From assembly GCA_963070105.1 (NCBI GenBank), contig OY718803.1, positions 9,653,823 to 9,717,822 of the forward strand: a stretch of DNA of 64,000 nt. The letters are read 5' to 3'. The notes beneath the pieces are model-generated. The model worked only from the letters and a program-made list of their open reading frames with translations. It was not told the DNA's origin and ran no database searches. Source of the DNA: Litomosoides sigmodontis (lineage: Eukaryota > Nematoda > Chromadorea > Rhabditida > Onchocercidae). This document shows, in pieces, positions 10,289-23,610 of this stretch; position 1 is the stretch's first letter, and each line of letters begins with the position of its first letter. Made by a program: the position numbers and the translations under genes.

Positions 10289-11061
10289 GCAACATAACAT
10301 TGTTTAGAGTCATCGTAGAAAGGACGTTGCACGGTACATGTCGATCACGTTTCCGTCAAGATGATATGCCAACGTGTGGACACTAAATAGTGATTACATA
10401 AATGGCGGTATTACAAAGGAAAAGGGCGGTAGTACAAAAGGAATGTTATCTAGCCATTTAACGACGTAAGTGCCTACGACCATACCACGTTGAAAGCACG
10501 ACATCTCGTCCGATCTGTCAAGTTAAGCAACGTTGGGCCTGGTAGTACTTGGATCGGAGACGGCCTGGGAATCCCAGGTGTTGTAGACATCGTTTTTTGA
10601 TTTTCCATCTAGTACTCCTGCGATAGCAATCCACCGATCGCTGGATGCAGCACACACCATAACTACACGATGCGCATGAGGTCGTCGGTTTAATTACCCA
10701 AAGTTTGAGGTAATTGAGTGTTTCGGCCCAGAGTTTCGGCTTCTGTGGCTTGAAGAAAAATTTTGGAACGTCCTGCTATATAGCGGGGCAACATAACATT
10801 GCTTAGGAGTCATCGTAGAAAGGGACGTTGCACGGTACATGTCGATCACGTTTCAATATTGCTTAGGAGTCATCGTAGAACGGACGCTGCACGATACACG
10901 TCGATCACGTTTCCTTCAACATTGCATGCGAGCAGGTGCTTTTGCAACTTGCATTCCTTCAATAACAATCCACCGATCGCTGGATGCAGCACAACCATAA
11001 CCACACGATGCGCATGAGGTCGTCGGTTTAATTACCCAAGTTTGACGTATTGAGTGTTTCG
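8815..11061. other. Error-rich (probably unpolished) stretch of the array
   Basis: About 28 small differences from the array consensus are packed here, mostly single-base insertions or deletions: for example CGTCGAATCACG (8812), AGAGGTTTCGG (8949), AGAAAGACG (9038), ATTACCAAG (9247), CTTCCTGTGG (9292), GCTTTTTGC (9488), ACGTGTGGAC (10371), AAAGGGACG (10819) and CGGGCCC (11060). The rest of the 43-kb array shows essentially only substitutions and whole-module changes. The pattern resembles raw long-read error rather than biology. Confidence 0.85.
10472..10588 (+). rRNA. 5S rRNA (copy 6, C2 type, one base short)
   Basis: 117 nt: one T of the GGTTAGTAC segment is missing. The gene lies inside the stretch with frequent single-base indels, so the deletion is more likely a sequencing error than a real allele. 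Corresponds to the intact copy at 28598. Confidence 0.9.
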
Positions 11062-11764
11062 GGCCCAGAGTTTCGGCTTCTGTGGCTTGAAGAAAAATTT
11101 TGGAACGTCCTGCTATATAGCGGGGCAACATAACATTGCTTAGGAGTCATCGTAGAATGGACGTTGCACGGCACACGTCGATCACGTTTCAATATTGCTT
11201 AGGAGTCATCGTAGAACGGACGCTGCACGGCACACGTCGATCACGTTTCCTTCAACATTGCATGCGAGCAGGTGCTTTTGCAACTTGCATTCCTTCAATA
11301 ACAATCCACCGATCGCTGGATGCAGCACAACCATACCTACACGATGCGGATGAGGTCGTCGGTTTAATTACCCAAGTTTGAGGTAATTGAGTGTTTCGGC
11401 CCAGAGTTTCGGCTTCTGTGGCTTGAAGAAAAATTTTGGAACGTCCTGCTATATAGCGGGGCAACATAACATTGCTTAGGAGTCATCGTAGAAAGGACGT
11501 TGCACGGTACATGTCGATCACGTTTCAATATTGCTTAGGAGTCATCGTAGAACGGACGCTGCACGGCACACGTCGATCACGTTTCCTTCAACATTCCTTC
11601 AATAACAATCCACCGATCGCTGGATGCAGCACAACCATACCTACACGATGCGGATGAGGTCGTCGGTTTAATTACCCAAGTTTGAGGTAATTGAGTGTTT
11701 CGGCCCAGAGTTTCGGCTTCTGTGGCTTGAAGAAAAATTTTGGAACGTCCTGCTATATAGCGGG
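10687..11764 (+). ncRNA. SL1: SL1 RNA genes, block between 5S copies 6 and 7 (4 copies)
   Basis: Starts at 10687, 11025, 11361 and 11665. The copy at 11025 has the G22C leader plus a missing A (GACGTATTG) inside the error-rich stretch; the 10687 leader has one extra A (CCCAAAG). Confidence 0.92.
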
Positions 11765-11946
11765 ACAACATAATATTGCTTAGGAGTCATCGTAGAACGG
11801 ACGCTGCACGATACATGTTGATCACGTTTCCGTCAAGATGATATGCCAACGTGGGACACTAAATAGTGATTACAAAATGGCGGTATTACAAAGGAAAAGG
11901 GCGGTAGTACAAAAGGAATGTTATCTAGCCATTTAACGACGTAAGT

Positions 11947-12064
11947 GCCTACGACCATACCACGTTGAAAGCACGACATCTCGTCCGATCTGTCAAGTTA
12001 AGCAACGTTGGGCCTGGTTAGTACTTGGATCGGAGACGGCCTGGGAATCCCAGGTGTTGTAGAC
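11947..12064 (+). rRNA. 5S rRNA (copy 7, C2 type)
   Basis: C2-type copy, first 5S after the error-rich stretch, full 118 nt. Its counterpart in the repeated block is at 32681. Confidence 0.96.
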
Positions 12065-12161
12065 ATCGTTTTTTGATTTTCCATCTAGTACTCCTGCGAT
12101 AGCAATCCACCGATCGCTGGATGCAGCACAACCATAACTACACGATGCGCATGAGGTCGTC

Positions 12162-13845
12162 GGTTTAATTACCCAAGTTTGAGGTAATTGAGTGTTTCGG
12201 CCCAGAGTTTCGGCTTCTGTGGCTTGAAGAAAAATTTTGGAACGTCCTGCTATATAGCGGGGCAACATAACATTGCTTAGGAGTCATCGTAGAAAGGACG
12301 TTGCACGGTACATGTCGATCACGTTTCAATATTGCTTAGGAGTCATCGTAGAACGGACGCTGCACGGCACACGTCGATCACGTTTCCTTCAACATTGCAT
12401 GCGAGCAGGTGCTTTTGCAACTTGCATTCCTTCAATAACAATCCACCGATCGCTGGATGCAGCACAACCATAACCACACGATGCGCATGAGGTCGTCGGT
12501 TTAATTACCCAAGTTTGAGGTAATTGAGTGTTTCGGCCCAGAGTTTCGGCTTCTGTGGCTTGAAGAAAAATTTTGGAACGTCCTGCTATATAGCGGGGCA
12601 ACATAACATTGCTTAGGAGTCATCGTAGAAAGGACGTTGCACGGTACATGTCGATCACGTTTCAATATTGCTTAGGAGTCATCGTAGAACGGACGCTGCA
12701 CGATACACGTCGATCACGTTTCCTTCAACATTGCATGCGAGCAGGTGCTTTTGCAACTTGCATTCCTTCAATAACAATCCACCGATCGCTGGATGCAGCA
12801 CAACCATACCTACACGATGCGGATGAGGTCGTCGGTTTAATTACCCAAGTTTGAGGTAATTGAGTGTTTAGGCCCAGAGTTTCGGCTTCTGTGGCTTGAA
12901 GAAAAATTTTGGAACGTCCTGCTATATAGCGGGGCAACATAACATTGTTTAGGAGTCATCGTAGAAAGGACGTTGCACGGTACATGTCGATCACGTTTCA
13001 ATATTGCTTAGGAGTCATCGTAGAACGGACGCTGCACGGCACACGTCGATCACGTTTCCTTCAACATTCCTTCAATAGCAATCCACCGATCGCTGGATGC
13101 AGCACAACCATAACTACACGATGCGGATGAGGTCGTCGGTTTAATTACCCAAGTTTGAGGTAATTGAGTGTTTCGGCCCAGAGTTTCGGCTTCTGTGGCT
13201 TGAAGAAAAATTTTGGAACGTCCTGCTATATAGCGGGGCAACATAACATTGTTTAGGAGTCATCGTAGAAAGGACGTTGCACGGTACATGTCGATCACGT
13301 TTCAATATTGCTTAGGAGTCATCGTAGAACGGACGCTGCACGGCACACGTCGATCACGTTTCCTTCAACATTCCTTCAATAGCAATCCACCGATCGCTGG
13401 ATGCAGCACAACCATAACTACACGATGCGGATGAGGTCGTCGGTTTAATTACCCAAGTTTGAGGTAATTGAGTGTTTCGGCCCAGAGTTTCGGCTTCTGT
13501 GGCTTGAAGAAAAATTTTGGAACGTCCTGCTATATAGCGGGGCAACATAACATTGTTTAGGAGTCATCGTAGAAAGGACGTTGCACGGTACATGTCGATC
13601 ACGTTTCAATATTGCTTAGGAGTCATCGTAGAACGGACGCTGCACGGCACACGTCGATCACGTTTCCTTCAACATTCCTTCAATAACAATCCACCGATCG
13701 CTGGATGCAGCACAACCATACCTACACGATGCGGATGAGGTCGTCGGTTTAATTACCCAAGTTTGAGGTAATTGAGTGTTTCGGCCCAGAGTTTCGGCTT
13801 CTGTGGCTTGAAGAAAAATTTTGGAACGTCCTGCTATATAGCGGG
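12162..13845 (+). ncRNA. SL1: SL1 RNA genes, block between 5S copies 7 and 8 (6 copies)
   Basis: Starts at 12162, 12498, 12834, 13138, 13442 and 13746. 12834 carries the position-37 A variant. The last three copies are a run of 304-bp units. Confidence 0.95.
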
Positions 13846-14027
13846 ACAACATAATATTGCTTAGGAGTCATCGTAGAACGGACGCTGCACGATACATGTT
13901 GATCACGTTTCCGTCAAGATGATATGCCAACGTGGGACACTAAATAGTGATTACAAAATGGCGGTATTACAAAGGAAAAGGGCGGTAGTACAAAAGGAAT
14001 GTTATCTAGCCATTTAACGACGTAAGT

Positions 14028-14145
14028 GCCTACGACCATACCACGTTGAAAGCACGACATCTCGTCCTATCTGTCAAGTTAAGCAACGTTGGGCCTGGTT
14101 AGTACTTGGATCGGAGACGGCCTGGGAATCCCAGGTGTTGTAGAC
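14028..14145 (+). rRNA. 5S rRNA (copy 8, C2 type with G41U)
   Basis: C2-type copy in which the otherwise invariant GTCCGATCTG reads GTCCTATCTG (position 41, loop C region). The SL1 gene that follows (14243) also has unique changes, and the whole linked pair recurs at 35434/35649. The loop C change affects a highly conserved region, so the product may be poorly functional. Confidence 0.93.
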
Positions 14146-14242
14146 ATCGTTTTTTGATTTTCCATCTAGTACTCCTGCGATAGCAATCCACCGATCGCTG
14201 GATGCAGCACAACCATAACTACACGATGCGCATGAGGTCGTC

Positions 14243-14646
14243 AGTTTAATTACCCAAGTTTGAGGTAATTGAGTGTGTCGGCCCAGAGTTTCGGCTTCTG
14301 TGGCTTGAAGAAAAATTTTGGAACGTCCTGCTATATAGCGGGGCAACATAACATTGCTTAGGAGTCATCGTAGAAAGGACGTTGCACGGTACATGTCGAT
14401 CACGTTTCAATATTGCTTAGGAGTCATCGTAGAACGGACGCTGCACGGCACACGTCGATCACGTTTCCTTCAACATTCCTTCAATAACAATCCACCGATC
14501 GCTGGATGCAGCACAACCATACCTACACGATGCGGATGAGGTCGTCGGTTTAATTACCCAAGTTTGAGGTAATTGAGTGTTTCGGCCCAGAGTTTCGGCT
14601 TCTGTGGCTTGAAGAAAAATTTTGGAACGTCCTGCTATATAGCGGG
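14243..14646 (+). ncRNA. SL1: SL1 RNA genes, block between 5S copies 8 and 9 (2 copies)
   Basis: Starts at 14243 and 14547. The 14243 copy reads CAGTTTAATT at the start instead of CGGTTTAATT, so nucleotide 1 of the leader is A, and it has GTGTGTCGG instead of GTGTTTCGG. Nucleotide 1 is the capped base of SL1 and the transcription start. Confidence 0.94.
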
Positions 14647-14828
14647 ACAACATAATATTGCTTAGGAGTCATCGTAGAACGGACGCTGCACGATACATGT
14701 TGATCACGTTTCCGTCAAGATGATATGCCAACGTGGGACACTAAATAGTGATTACAAAATGGCGGTATTACAAAGGAAAAGGGCGGTAGTACAAAAGGAA
14801 TGTTATCTAGCCATTTAACGACGTAAGT

Positions 14829-14946
14829 GCCTACGACCATACCACGTTGAAAGCACGACATCTCGTCCGATCTGTCAAGTTAAGCAACGTTGGGCCTGGT
14901 TAGTACTTGGATCGGAGACGGCCTGGGAATCCCAGGTGTTGTAGAC
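14829..14946 (+). rRNA. 5S rRNA (copy 9, C2 type)
   Basis: C2-type copy only two SL1 genes after copy 8, the closest 5S-5S spacing in the window (801 bp start to start, repeated at 35434-36235). Confidence 0.96.
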
Positions 14947-15043
14947 ATCGTTTTTTGATTTTCCATCTAGTACTCCTGCGATAGCAATCCACCGATCGCT
15001 GGATGCAGCACAACCATAACTACACGATGCGCATGAGGTCGTC

Positions 15044-18000
15044 GGTTTAATTACCCAAGTTTGAGGTAATTGAGTGTTTCGGCCCAGAGTTTCGGCTTCT
15101 GTGGCTTGAAGAAAAATTTTGGAACGTCCTGCTATATAGCGGGGCAACATAACATTGTTTAGGAGTCATCGTAGAAAGGACGTTGCACGGTACATGTCGA
15201 TCACGTTTCAATATTGCTCAGGAGTCATCGTAGAACGGACGCTGCACGGCACACGTCGATCACGTTTCCTTCAACATTCCTTCAATAACAATCCACCGAT
15301 CGCTGGATGCAGCACAACCATACCTACACGATGCGGATGAGGTCGTCGGTTTAATTACCCAAGTTTGAGGTAATTGAGTGTTTCGGCCCAGAGTTTCGGC
15401 TTCTGTGGCTTGAAGAAAAATTTTGGAACGTCCTGCTATATAGCGGGGCAACATAACATTGTTTAGGAGTCATCGTAGAAAGGACGTTGCACGGTACATG
15501 TCGATCACGTTTCAATATTGCTTAGGAGTCATCGTAGAACGGACGCTGCACGGCACACGTCGATCACGTTTCCTTCAACATTGCATGCGAGCAGGTGCTT
15601 TTGCAACTTGCATTCCTTCAATAACAATCCACCGATCGCTGGATGCAGCACAACCATACCTACACGATGCGGATGAGGTCGTCGGTTTAATTACCCAAGT
15701 TTGAGGTAATTGAGTGTTTCGGCCCAGAGTTTCGGCTTCTGTGGCTTGAAGAAAAATTTTGGAACGTCCTGCTATATAGCGGGGCAACATAACATTGCTT
15801 AGGAGTCATCGTAGAACGGACGCTGCACGGCACACGTCGATCACGTTTCCTTCAACATTGCATGCGAGCAGGTGCTTTTGCAACTTGCATTCCTTCAATA
15901 ACAATCCACCGATCGCTGGATGCAGCACAACCATACCTACACGATGCGGATGAGGTCGTCGGTTTAATTACCCAAGTTTGAGGTAATTGAGTGTTTCGGC
16001 CCAGAGTTTCGGCTTCTGTGGCTTGAAGAAAAATTTTGGAACGTCCTGCTATATAGCGGGGCAACATAACATTGCTTAGGAGTCATCGTAGAACGGACGC
16101 TGCACGATACACGTCGATCACGTTTCAATATTGCTTAGGAGTCATCGTAGAACGGACGCTGCACGGCACACGTCGATCACGTTTCCTTCAACATTGCATG
16201 CGAGCAGGTGCTTTTGCAACTTGCATTCCTTCAATAACAATCCACCGATCGCTGGATGCAGCACAACCATAACCACACGATGCGCATGAGGTCGTCGGTT
16301 TAATTACCCAAGTTTGAGGTAATTGAGTGTTTCGGCCCAGAGTTTCGGCTTCTGTGGCTTGAAGAAAAATTTTGGAACGTCCTGCTATATAGCGGGACAA
16401 CATAATATTGCTTAGGAGTCATCGTAGAACCGACGTTGCACGGCACACGTCGATCACGTTTCAATATTGCTTAGGAGTCATCGTAGAACGGACGCTGCAC
16501 GGCACACGTCGATCACGTTTCCTTCAACATTGCATGCGAGCAGGTGCTTTTGCAACTTGCATTCCTTCAATAACAATCCACCGATCGCTGGATGCAGCAC
16601 AACCATACCTACACGATGCGGATGAGGTCGTCGGTTTAATTACCCAAGTTTGAGGTAATTGAGTGTTTCGGCCCAGAGTTTCGGCTTCTGTGGCTTGAAG
16701 AAAAATTTTGGAACGTCCTGCTATATAGCGGGGCAACATAACATTGCTTAGGAGTCATCGTAGAACCGACGTTGCACGGCACACGTCGATCACGTTTCAA
16801 TATTGCTTAGGAGTCATCGTAGAACGGACGCTGCACGGCACACGTCGATCACGTTTCCTTCAACATTGCATGCGAGCAGGTGCTTTTGCAACTTGCATTC
16901 CTTCAATAACAATCCACCGATCGCTGGATGCAGCACAACCATACCTACACGATGCGGATGAGGTCGTCGGTTTAATTACCCAAGTTTGAGGTAATTGAGT
17001 GTTTAGGCCCAGAGTTTCGGCTTCTGTGGCTTGAAGAAAAATTTTGGAACGTCCTGCTATATAGCGGGACAACATAATATTGCTTAGGAGTCATCGTAGA
17101 ACCGACGTTGCACGGCACACGTCGATCACGTTTCAATATTGCTTAGGAGTCATCGTAGAACGGACGCTGCACGGCACACGTCGATCACGTTTCCTTCAAC
17201 ATTGCATGCGAGCAGGTGCTTTTGCAACTTGCATTCCTTCAATAACAATCCACCGATCGCTGGATGCAGCACAACCATACCTACACGATGCGGATGAGGT
17301 CGTCGGTTTAATTACCCAAGTTTGAGGTAATTGAGTGTTTCGGCCCAGAGTTTCGGCTTCTGTGGCTTGAAGAAAAATTTTGGAACGTCCTGCTATATAG
17401 CGGGGCAACATAACATTGTTTAGGAGTCATCGTAGAAAGGACGTTGCACGGTACATGTCGATCACGTTTCAATATTGCTTAGGAGTCATCGTAGAACGGA
17501 CGCTGCACGGCACACGTCGATCACGTTTCCTTCAACATTCCTTCAATAACAATCCACCGATCGCTGGATGCAGCACAACCATACCTACACGATGCGGATG
17601 AGGTCGTCGGTTTAATTACCCAAGTTTGAGGTAATTGAGTGTTTCGGCCCAGAGTTTCGGCTTCTGTGGCTTGAAGAAAAATTTTGGAACGTCCTGCTAT
17701 ATAGCGGGGCAACATAACATTGTTTAGGAGTCATCGTAGAAAGGACGTTGCACGGTACATGTCGATCACGTTTCAATATTGCTTAGGAGTCATCGTAGAA
17801 CGGACGCTGCACGGCACACGTCGATCACGTTTCCTTCAACATTGCATGCGAGCAGGTGCTTTTGCAACTTGCATTCCTTCAATAACAATCCACCGATCGC
17901 TGGATGCAGCACAACCATAACCACACGATGCGCATGAGGTCGTCGGTTTAATTACCCAAGTTTGAGGTAATTGAGTGTTTCGGCCCAGAGTTTCGGCTTC

Positions 18001-18716
18001 TGTGGCTTGAAGAAAAATTTTGGAACGTCCTGCTATATAGCGGGACAACATAATATTGCTTAGGAGTCATCGTAGAACCGACGTTGCACGGCACACGTCG
18101 ATCACGTTTCAATATTGCTTAGGAGTCATCGTAGAACGGACGCTGCACGGCACACGTCGATCACGTTTCCTTCAACATTGCATGCGAGCAGGTGCTTTTG
18201 CAACTTGCATTCCTTCAATAACAATCCACCGATCGCTGGATGCAGCACAACCATACCTACACGATGCGGATGAGGTCGTCGGTTTAATTACCCAAGTTTG
18301 AGGTAATTGAGTGTTTCGGCCCAGAGTTTCGGCTTCTGTGGCTTGAAGAAAAATTTTGGAACGTCCTGCTATATAGCGGGGCAACATAACATTGCTTAGG
18401 AGTCATCGTAGAAAGGACGTTGCACGGTACATGTCGATCACGTTTCAATATTGCTTAGGAGTCATCGTAGAACGGACGCTGCACGGCACACGTCGATCAC
18501 GTTTCCTTCAACATTGCATGCGAGCAGGTGCTTTTGCAACTTGCATTCCTTCAATAACAATCCACCGATCGCTGGATGCAGCACAACCATACCTACACGA
18601 TGCGGATGAGGTCGTCGGTTTAATTACCCAAGTTTGAGGTAATTGAGTGTTTCGGCCCAGAGTTTCGGCTTCTGTGGCTTGAAGAAAAATTTTGGAACGT
18701 CCTGCTATATAGCGGG
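15044..18716 (+). ncRNA. SL1: SL1 RNA genes, block between 5S copies 9 and 10 (12 copies)
   Basis: Starts at 15044, 15348, 15684, 15961, 16297, 16633, 16969, 17305, 17609, 17945, 18281 and 18617. The 15684-15961 interval is a 277-bp unit with a single 59-bp element. 16969 carries the position-37 A variant. Confidence 0.95.
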
Positions 18717-18898
18717 GCAACATAACATTGTTTAGGAGTCATCGTAGAAAGGACGTTGCACGGTACATGTCGATCACGTTTCCGTCAAGATGATATGCCA
18801 ACGTGGGACACTAAATAGTGATTACAAAATGGCGGTATTACAAAGGAAAAGGGCGGTAGTACAAAAGGAATGTTATCTAGCCATTTAACGACGTAAGT

Positions 18899-19016
18899 GT
18901 CTACGACCATACCACGTTGAAAGCACGACATCTCGTCCGATCTGTCAAGTTAAGCAACGTTGGGCCTGGTTAGTACTTGGATCGGAGACGGCCTGGGAAT
19001 CCCAGGTGTTGTAGAC
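18899..19016 (+). rRNA. 5S rRNA (copy 10, U2 type)
   Basis: U2-type copy with complete helix I pairing, reached after a run of 12 SL1 genes without 5S. Confidence 0.96.
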
Positions 19017-19113
19017 ATCGTTTTTTGATTTTCCATCTAGTACTCCTGCGATAGCAATCCACCGATCGCTGGATGCAGCACAACCATAACTACACGATGC
19101 GCATGAGGTCGTC

Positions 19114-22100
19114 GGTTTAATTACCCAAGTTTGAGGTAATTGAGTGTTTCGGCCCAGAGTTTCGGCTTCTGTGGCTTGAAGAAAAATTTTGGAACGTCCT
19201 GCTATATAGCGGGACAACATAATATTGCTTAGGAGTCATCGTAGAACGGACGCTGCACGATACACGTCGATCACGTTTCAATATTGCTTAGGAGTCATCG
19301 TAGAACGGACGCTGCACGGCACACGTCGATCACGTTTCCTTCAACATTGCATGCGAGCAGGTGCTTTTGCAACTTGCATTCCTTCAATAACAATCCACCG
19401 ATCGCTGGATGCAGCACAACCATACCTACACGATGCGGATGAGGTCGTCGGTTTAATTACCCAAGTTTGAGGTAATTGAGTGTTTCGGCCCAGAGTTTCG
19501 GCTTCTGTGGCTTGAAGAAAAATTTTGGAACGTCCTGCTATATAGCGGGGCAACATAACATTGCTTAGGAGTCATCGTAGAAAGGACGTTGCACGGTACA
19601 TGTCGATCACGTTTCAATATTGCTTAGGAGTCATCGTAGAACGGACGCTGCACGATACACGTCGATCACGTTTCCTTCAACATTGCATGCGAGCAGGTGC
19701 TTTTGCAACTTGCATTCCTTCAATAACAATCCACCGATCGCTGGATGCAGCACAACCATAACCACACGATGCGCATGAGGTCGTCGGTTTAATTACCCAA
19801 GTTTGAGGTAATTGAGTGTTTCGGCCCAGAGTTTCGGCTTCTGTGGCTTGAAGAAAAATTTTGGAACGTCCTGCTATATAGCGGGACAACATAATATTGC
19901 TTAGGAGTCATCGTAGAACCGACGTTGCACGGCACACGTCGATCACGTTTCAATATTGCTTAGGAATCATCGTAGAACGGACGCTGCACGGCACACGTCG
20001 ATCACGTTTCCTTCAACATTGCATGCGAGCAGGTGCTTTTGCAACTTGCATTCCTTCAATAACAATCCACCGATCGCTGGATGCAGCACAACCATAACCA
20101 CACGATGCGCATGAGGTCGTCGGTTTAATTACCCAAGTTTGAGGTAATTGAGTGTTTCGGCCCAGAGTTTCGGCTTCTGTGGCTTGAAGAAAAATTTTGG
20201 AACGTCCTGCTATATAGCGGGGCAACATAACATTGCTTAGGAGTCATCGTAGAACGGACGTTGCACGGCACACGTCGATCACGTTTCAATATTGCTTAGG
20301 AGTCATCGTAGAACGGACGCTGCACGGCACACGTCGATCACGTTTCCTTCAACATTGCATGCGAGCAGGTGCTTTTGCAACTTGCATTCCTTCAATAACA
20401 ATCCACCGATCGCTGGATGCAGCACAACCATACCTACACGATGCGGATGAGGTCGTCGGTTTAATTACCCAAGTTTGAGGTAATTGAGTGTTTCGGCCCA
20501 GAGTTTCGGCTTCTGTGGCTTGAAGAAAAATTTTGGAACGTCCTGCTATATAGCGGGACAACATAATATTGCTTAGGAGTCATCGTAGAACCGACGTTGC
20601 ACGGCACACGTCGATCACGTTTCAATATTGCTTAGGAGTCATCGTAGAACGGACGCTGCACGGCACACGTCGATCACGTTTCCTTCAACATTGCATGCGA
20701 GCAGGTGCTTTTGCAACTTGCATTCCTTCAATAACAATCCACCGATCGCTGGATGCAGCACAACCATAACTACACGATGCGCATGAGGTCGTCGGTTTAA
20801 TTACCCAAGTTTGAGGTAATTGAGTGTTTCGGCCCAGAGTTTCGGCTTCTGTGGCTTGAAGAAAAATTTTGGAACGTCCTGCTATATAGCGGGGCAACAT
20901 AACATTGTTTAGGAGTCATCGTAGAAAGGACGTTGCACGGTACATGTCGATCACGTTTCAATATTGCTTAGGAGTCATCGTAGAACGGACGCTGCACGGC
21001 ACACGTCGATCACGTTTCCTTCAACATTGCATGCGAGCAGGTGCTTTTGCAACTTGCATTCCTTCAATAACAATCCACCGATCGCTGGATGCAGCACAAC
21101 CATACCTACACGATGCGGATGAGGTCGTCGGTTTAATTACCCAAGTTTGAGGTAATTGAGTGTTTCGGCCCAGAGTTTCGGCTTCTGTGGCTTGAAGAAA
21201 AATTTTGGAACGTCCTGCTATATAGCGGGGCAACATAACATTGTTTAGGAGTCATCGTAGAAAGGACGTTGCACGGTACATGTCGATCACGTTTCAATAT
21301 TGCTTAGGAGTCATCGTAGAACGGACGCTGCACGGCACACGTCGATCACGTTTCCTTCAACATTGCATGCGAGCAGGTGCTTTTGCAACTTGCATTCCTT
21401 CAATAACAATCCACCGATCGCTGGATGCAGCACAACCATACCTACACGATGCGGATGAGGACATCGGTTTAATTACCCAAGTTTGAGGTAATTGAGTGTT
21501 TCGGCCCAGAGTTTCGGCTTCTGTGGCTTGAAGAAAAATTTTGGAACGTCCTGCTATATAGCGGGGCAACATAACATTGTTTAGGAGTCATCGTAGAAAG
21601 GACGTTGCACGGTACATGTCGATCACGTTTCAATATTGCTTAGGAGTCATCGTAGAACGGACGCTGCACGGCACACGTCGATCACGTTTCCTTCAACATT
21701 GCATGCGAGCAGGTGCTTTTGCAACTTGCATTCCTTCAATAACAATCCACCGATCGCTGGATGCAGCACAACCATACCTACACGATGCGGATGAGGTCGT
21801 CGGTTTAATTACCCAAGTTTGAGGTAATTGAGTGTTTCGGCCCAGAGTTTCGGCTTCTGTGGCTTGAAGAAAAATTTTGGAACGTCCTGCTATATAGCGG
21901 GGCAACATAACATTGTTTAGGAGTCATCGTAGAAAGGACGTTGCACGGTACATGTCGATCACGTTTCAATATTGCTTAGGAGTCATCGTAGAACGGACGC
22001 TGCACGGCACACGTCGATCACGTTTCCTTCAACATTCCTTCAATAACAATCCACCGATCGCTGGATGCAGCACAACCATACCTACACGATGCGGATGAGG

Positions 22101-23213
22101 TCGTCGGTTTAATTACCCAAGTTTGAGGTAATTGAGTGTTTCGGCCCAGAGTTTCGGCTTCTGTGGCTTGAAGAAAAATTTTGGAACGTCCTGCTATATA
22201 GCGGGGCAACATAACACTGCTTAGGAGTCATCGTAGAACGGACGTTGCACGGCACACGTCGATCACGTTTCAATATTGCTTAGGAGTCATCGTAGAACGG
22301 ACGCTGCACGGCACACGTCGATCACGTTTCCTTCAACATTGCATGCGAGCAGGTGCTTTTGCAACTTGCATTCCTTCAATAACAATCCACCGATCGCTGG
22401 ATGCAGCACAACCATACCTACACGATGCGGATGAGGTCGTCGGTTTAATTACCCAAGTTTGAGGTAATTGAGTGTTTCGGCCCAGAGTTTCGGCTTCTGT
22501 GGCTTGAAGAAAAATTTTGGAACGTCCTGCTATATAGCGGGGCAACATAACATTGTTTAGGAGTCATCGTAGAAAGGACGTTGCACGGTACATGTCGATC
22601 ACGTTTCAATATTGCTTAGGAGTCATCGTAGAACGGACGCTGCACGGCACACGTCGATCACGTTTCCTTCAACATTGCATGCGAGCAGGTGCTTTTGCAA
22701 CTTGCATTCCTTCAATAACAATCCACCGATCGCTGGATGCAGCACAACCATAACCACACGATGCGCATGAGGTCGTCGGTTTAATTACCCAAGTTTGAGG
22801 TAATTGAGTGTTTCGGCCCAGAGTTTCGGCTTCTGTGGCTTGAAGAAAAATTTTGGAACGTCCTGCTATATAGCGGGACAACATAATATTGCTTAGGAGT
22901 CATCGTAGAAAGGACGTTGCACGGTACATGTCGATCACGTTTCAATATTGCTTAGGAGTCATCGTAGAACGGACGCTGCACGGCACACGTCGATCACGTT
23001 TCCTTCAACATTGCATGCGAGCAGGTGCTTTTGCAACTTGCATTCCTTCAATAACAATCCACCGATCGCTGGATGCAGCACAACCATACCTACACGATGC
23101 GGATGAGGTCGTCGGTTTAATTACCCAAGTTTGAGGTAATTGAGTGTTTCGGCCCAGAGTTTCGGCTTCTGTGGCTTGAAGAAAAATTTTGGAACGTCCT
23201 GCTATATAGCGGG
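19114..23213 (+). ncRNA. SL1: SL1 RNA genes, block between 5S copies 10 and 11 (13 copies)
   Basis: Starts at 19114, 19450, 19786, 20122, 20458, 20794, 21130, 21466, 21802, 22106, 22442, 22778 and 23114. Eight successive 336-bp steps from 19114 to 21802 form the most regular stretch outside the final block. 21466 has promoter-proximal changes (GGACATC for GGTCGTC). Confidence 0.95.
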
Positions 23214-23395
23214 GCAACATAACATTGTTTAGGAGTCATCGTAGAAAGGACGTTGCACGGTACATGTCGATCACGTTTCCGTCAAGATGATATGCCAACG
23301 TGGGACACTAAATAGTGATTACAAAATGGCGGTATTACAAAGGAAAAGGGCGGTAGTACAAAAGGAATGTTATCTAGCCATTTAACGACGTAAGT

Positions 23396-23513
23396 GTCTA
23401 CGACCATACCACGTTGAAAGCACGACATCTCGTCCGATCTGTCAAGTTAAGCAACGTTGGGCCTGGTTAGTACTTGGATCGGAGACGGCCTGGGAATCCC
23501 AGGTGTTGTAGAC
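23396..23513 (+). rRNA. 5S rRNA (copy 11, U2 type)
   Basis: U2-type copy after a run of 13 SL1 genes. Duplicate of the gene at 5602 (offset 17794). Confidence 0.96.
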
Positions 23514-23610
23514 ATCGTTTTTTGATTTTCCATCTAGTACTCCTGCGATAGCAATCCACCGATCGCTGGATGCAGCACAACCATAACTACACGATGCGCA
23601 TGAGGTCGTC

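Larger units (their letters stand above)
13249..15794 (+). repeat. 2.5-kb block repeated at 34655-37200
   Basis: Offset 21406 bp. It contains the linked G41U 5S gene and A1 SL1 gene in both copies. A neighbouring segment (11470-13248) recurs at 32204-33982 with offset 20734, so the two regions are collinear apart from whole-unit insertions. Bases 15459-17415 additionally recur at 38481-40437 (offset 23022). Confidence 0.85.
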
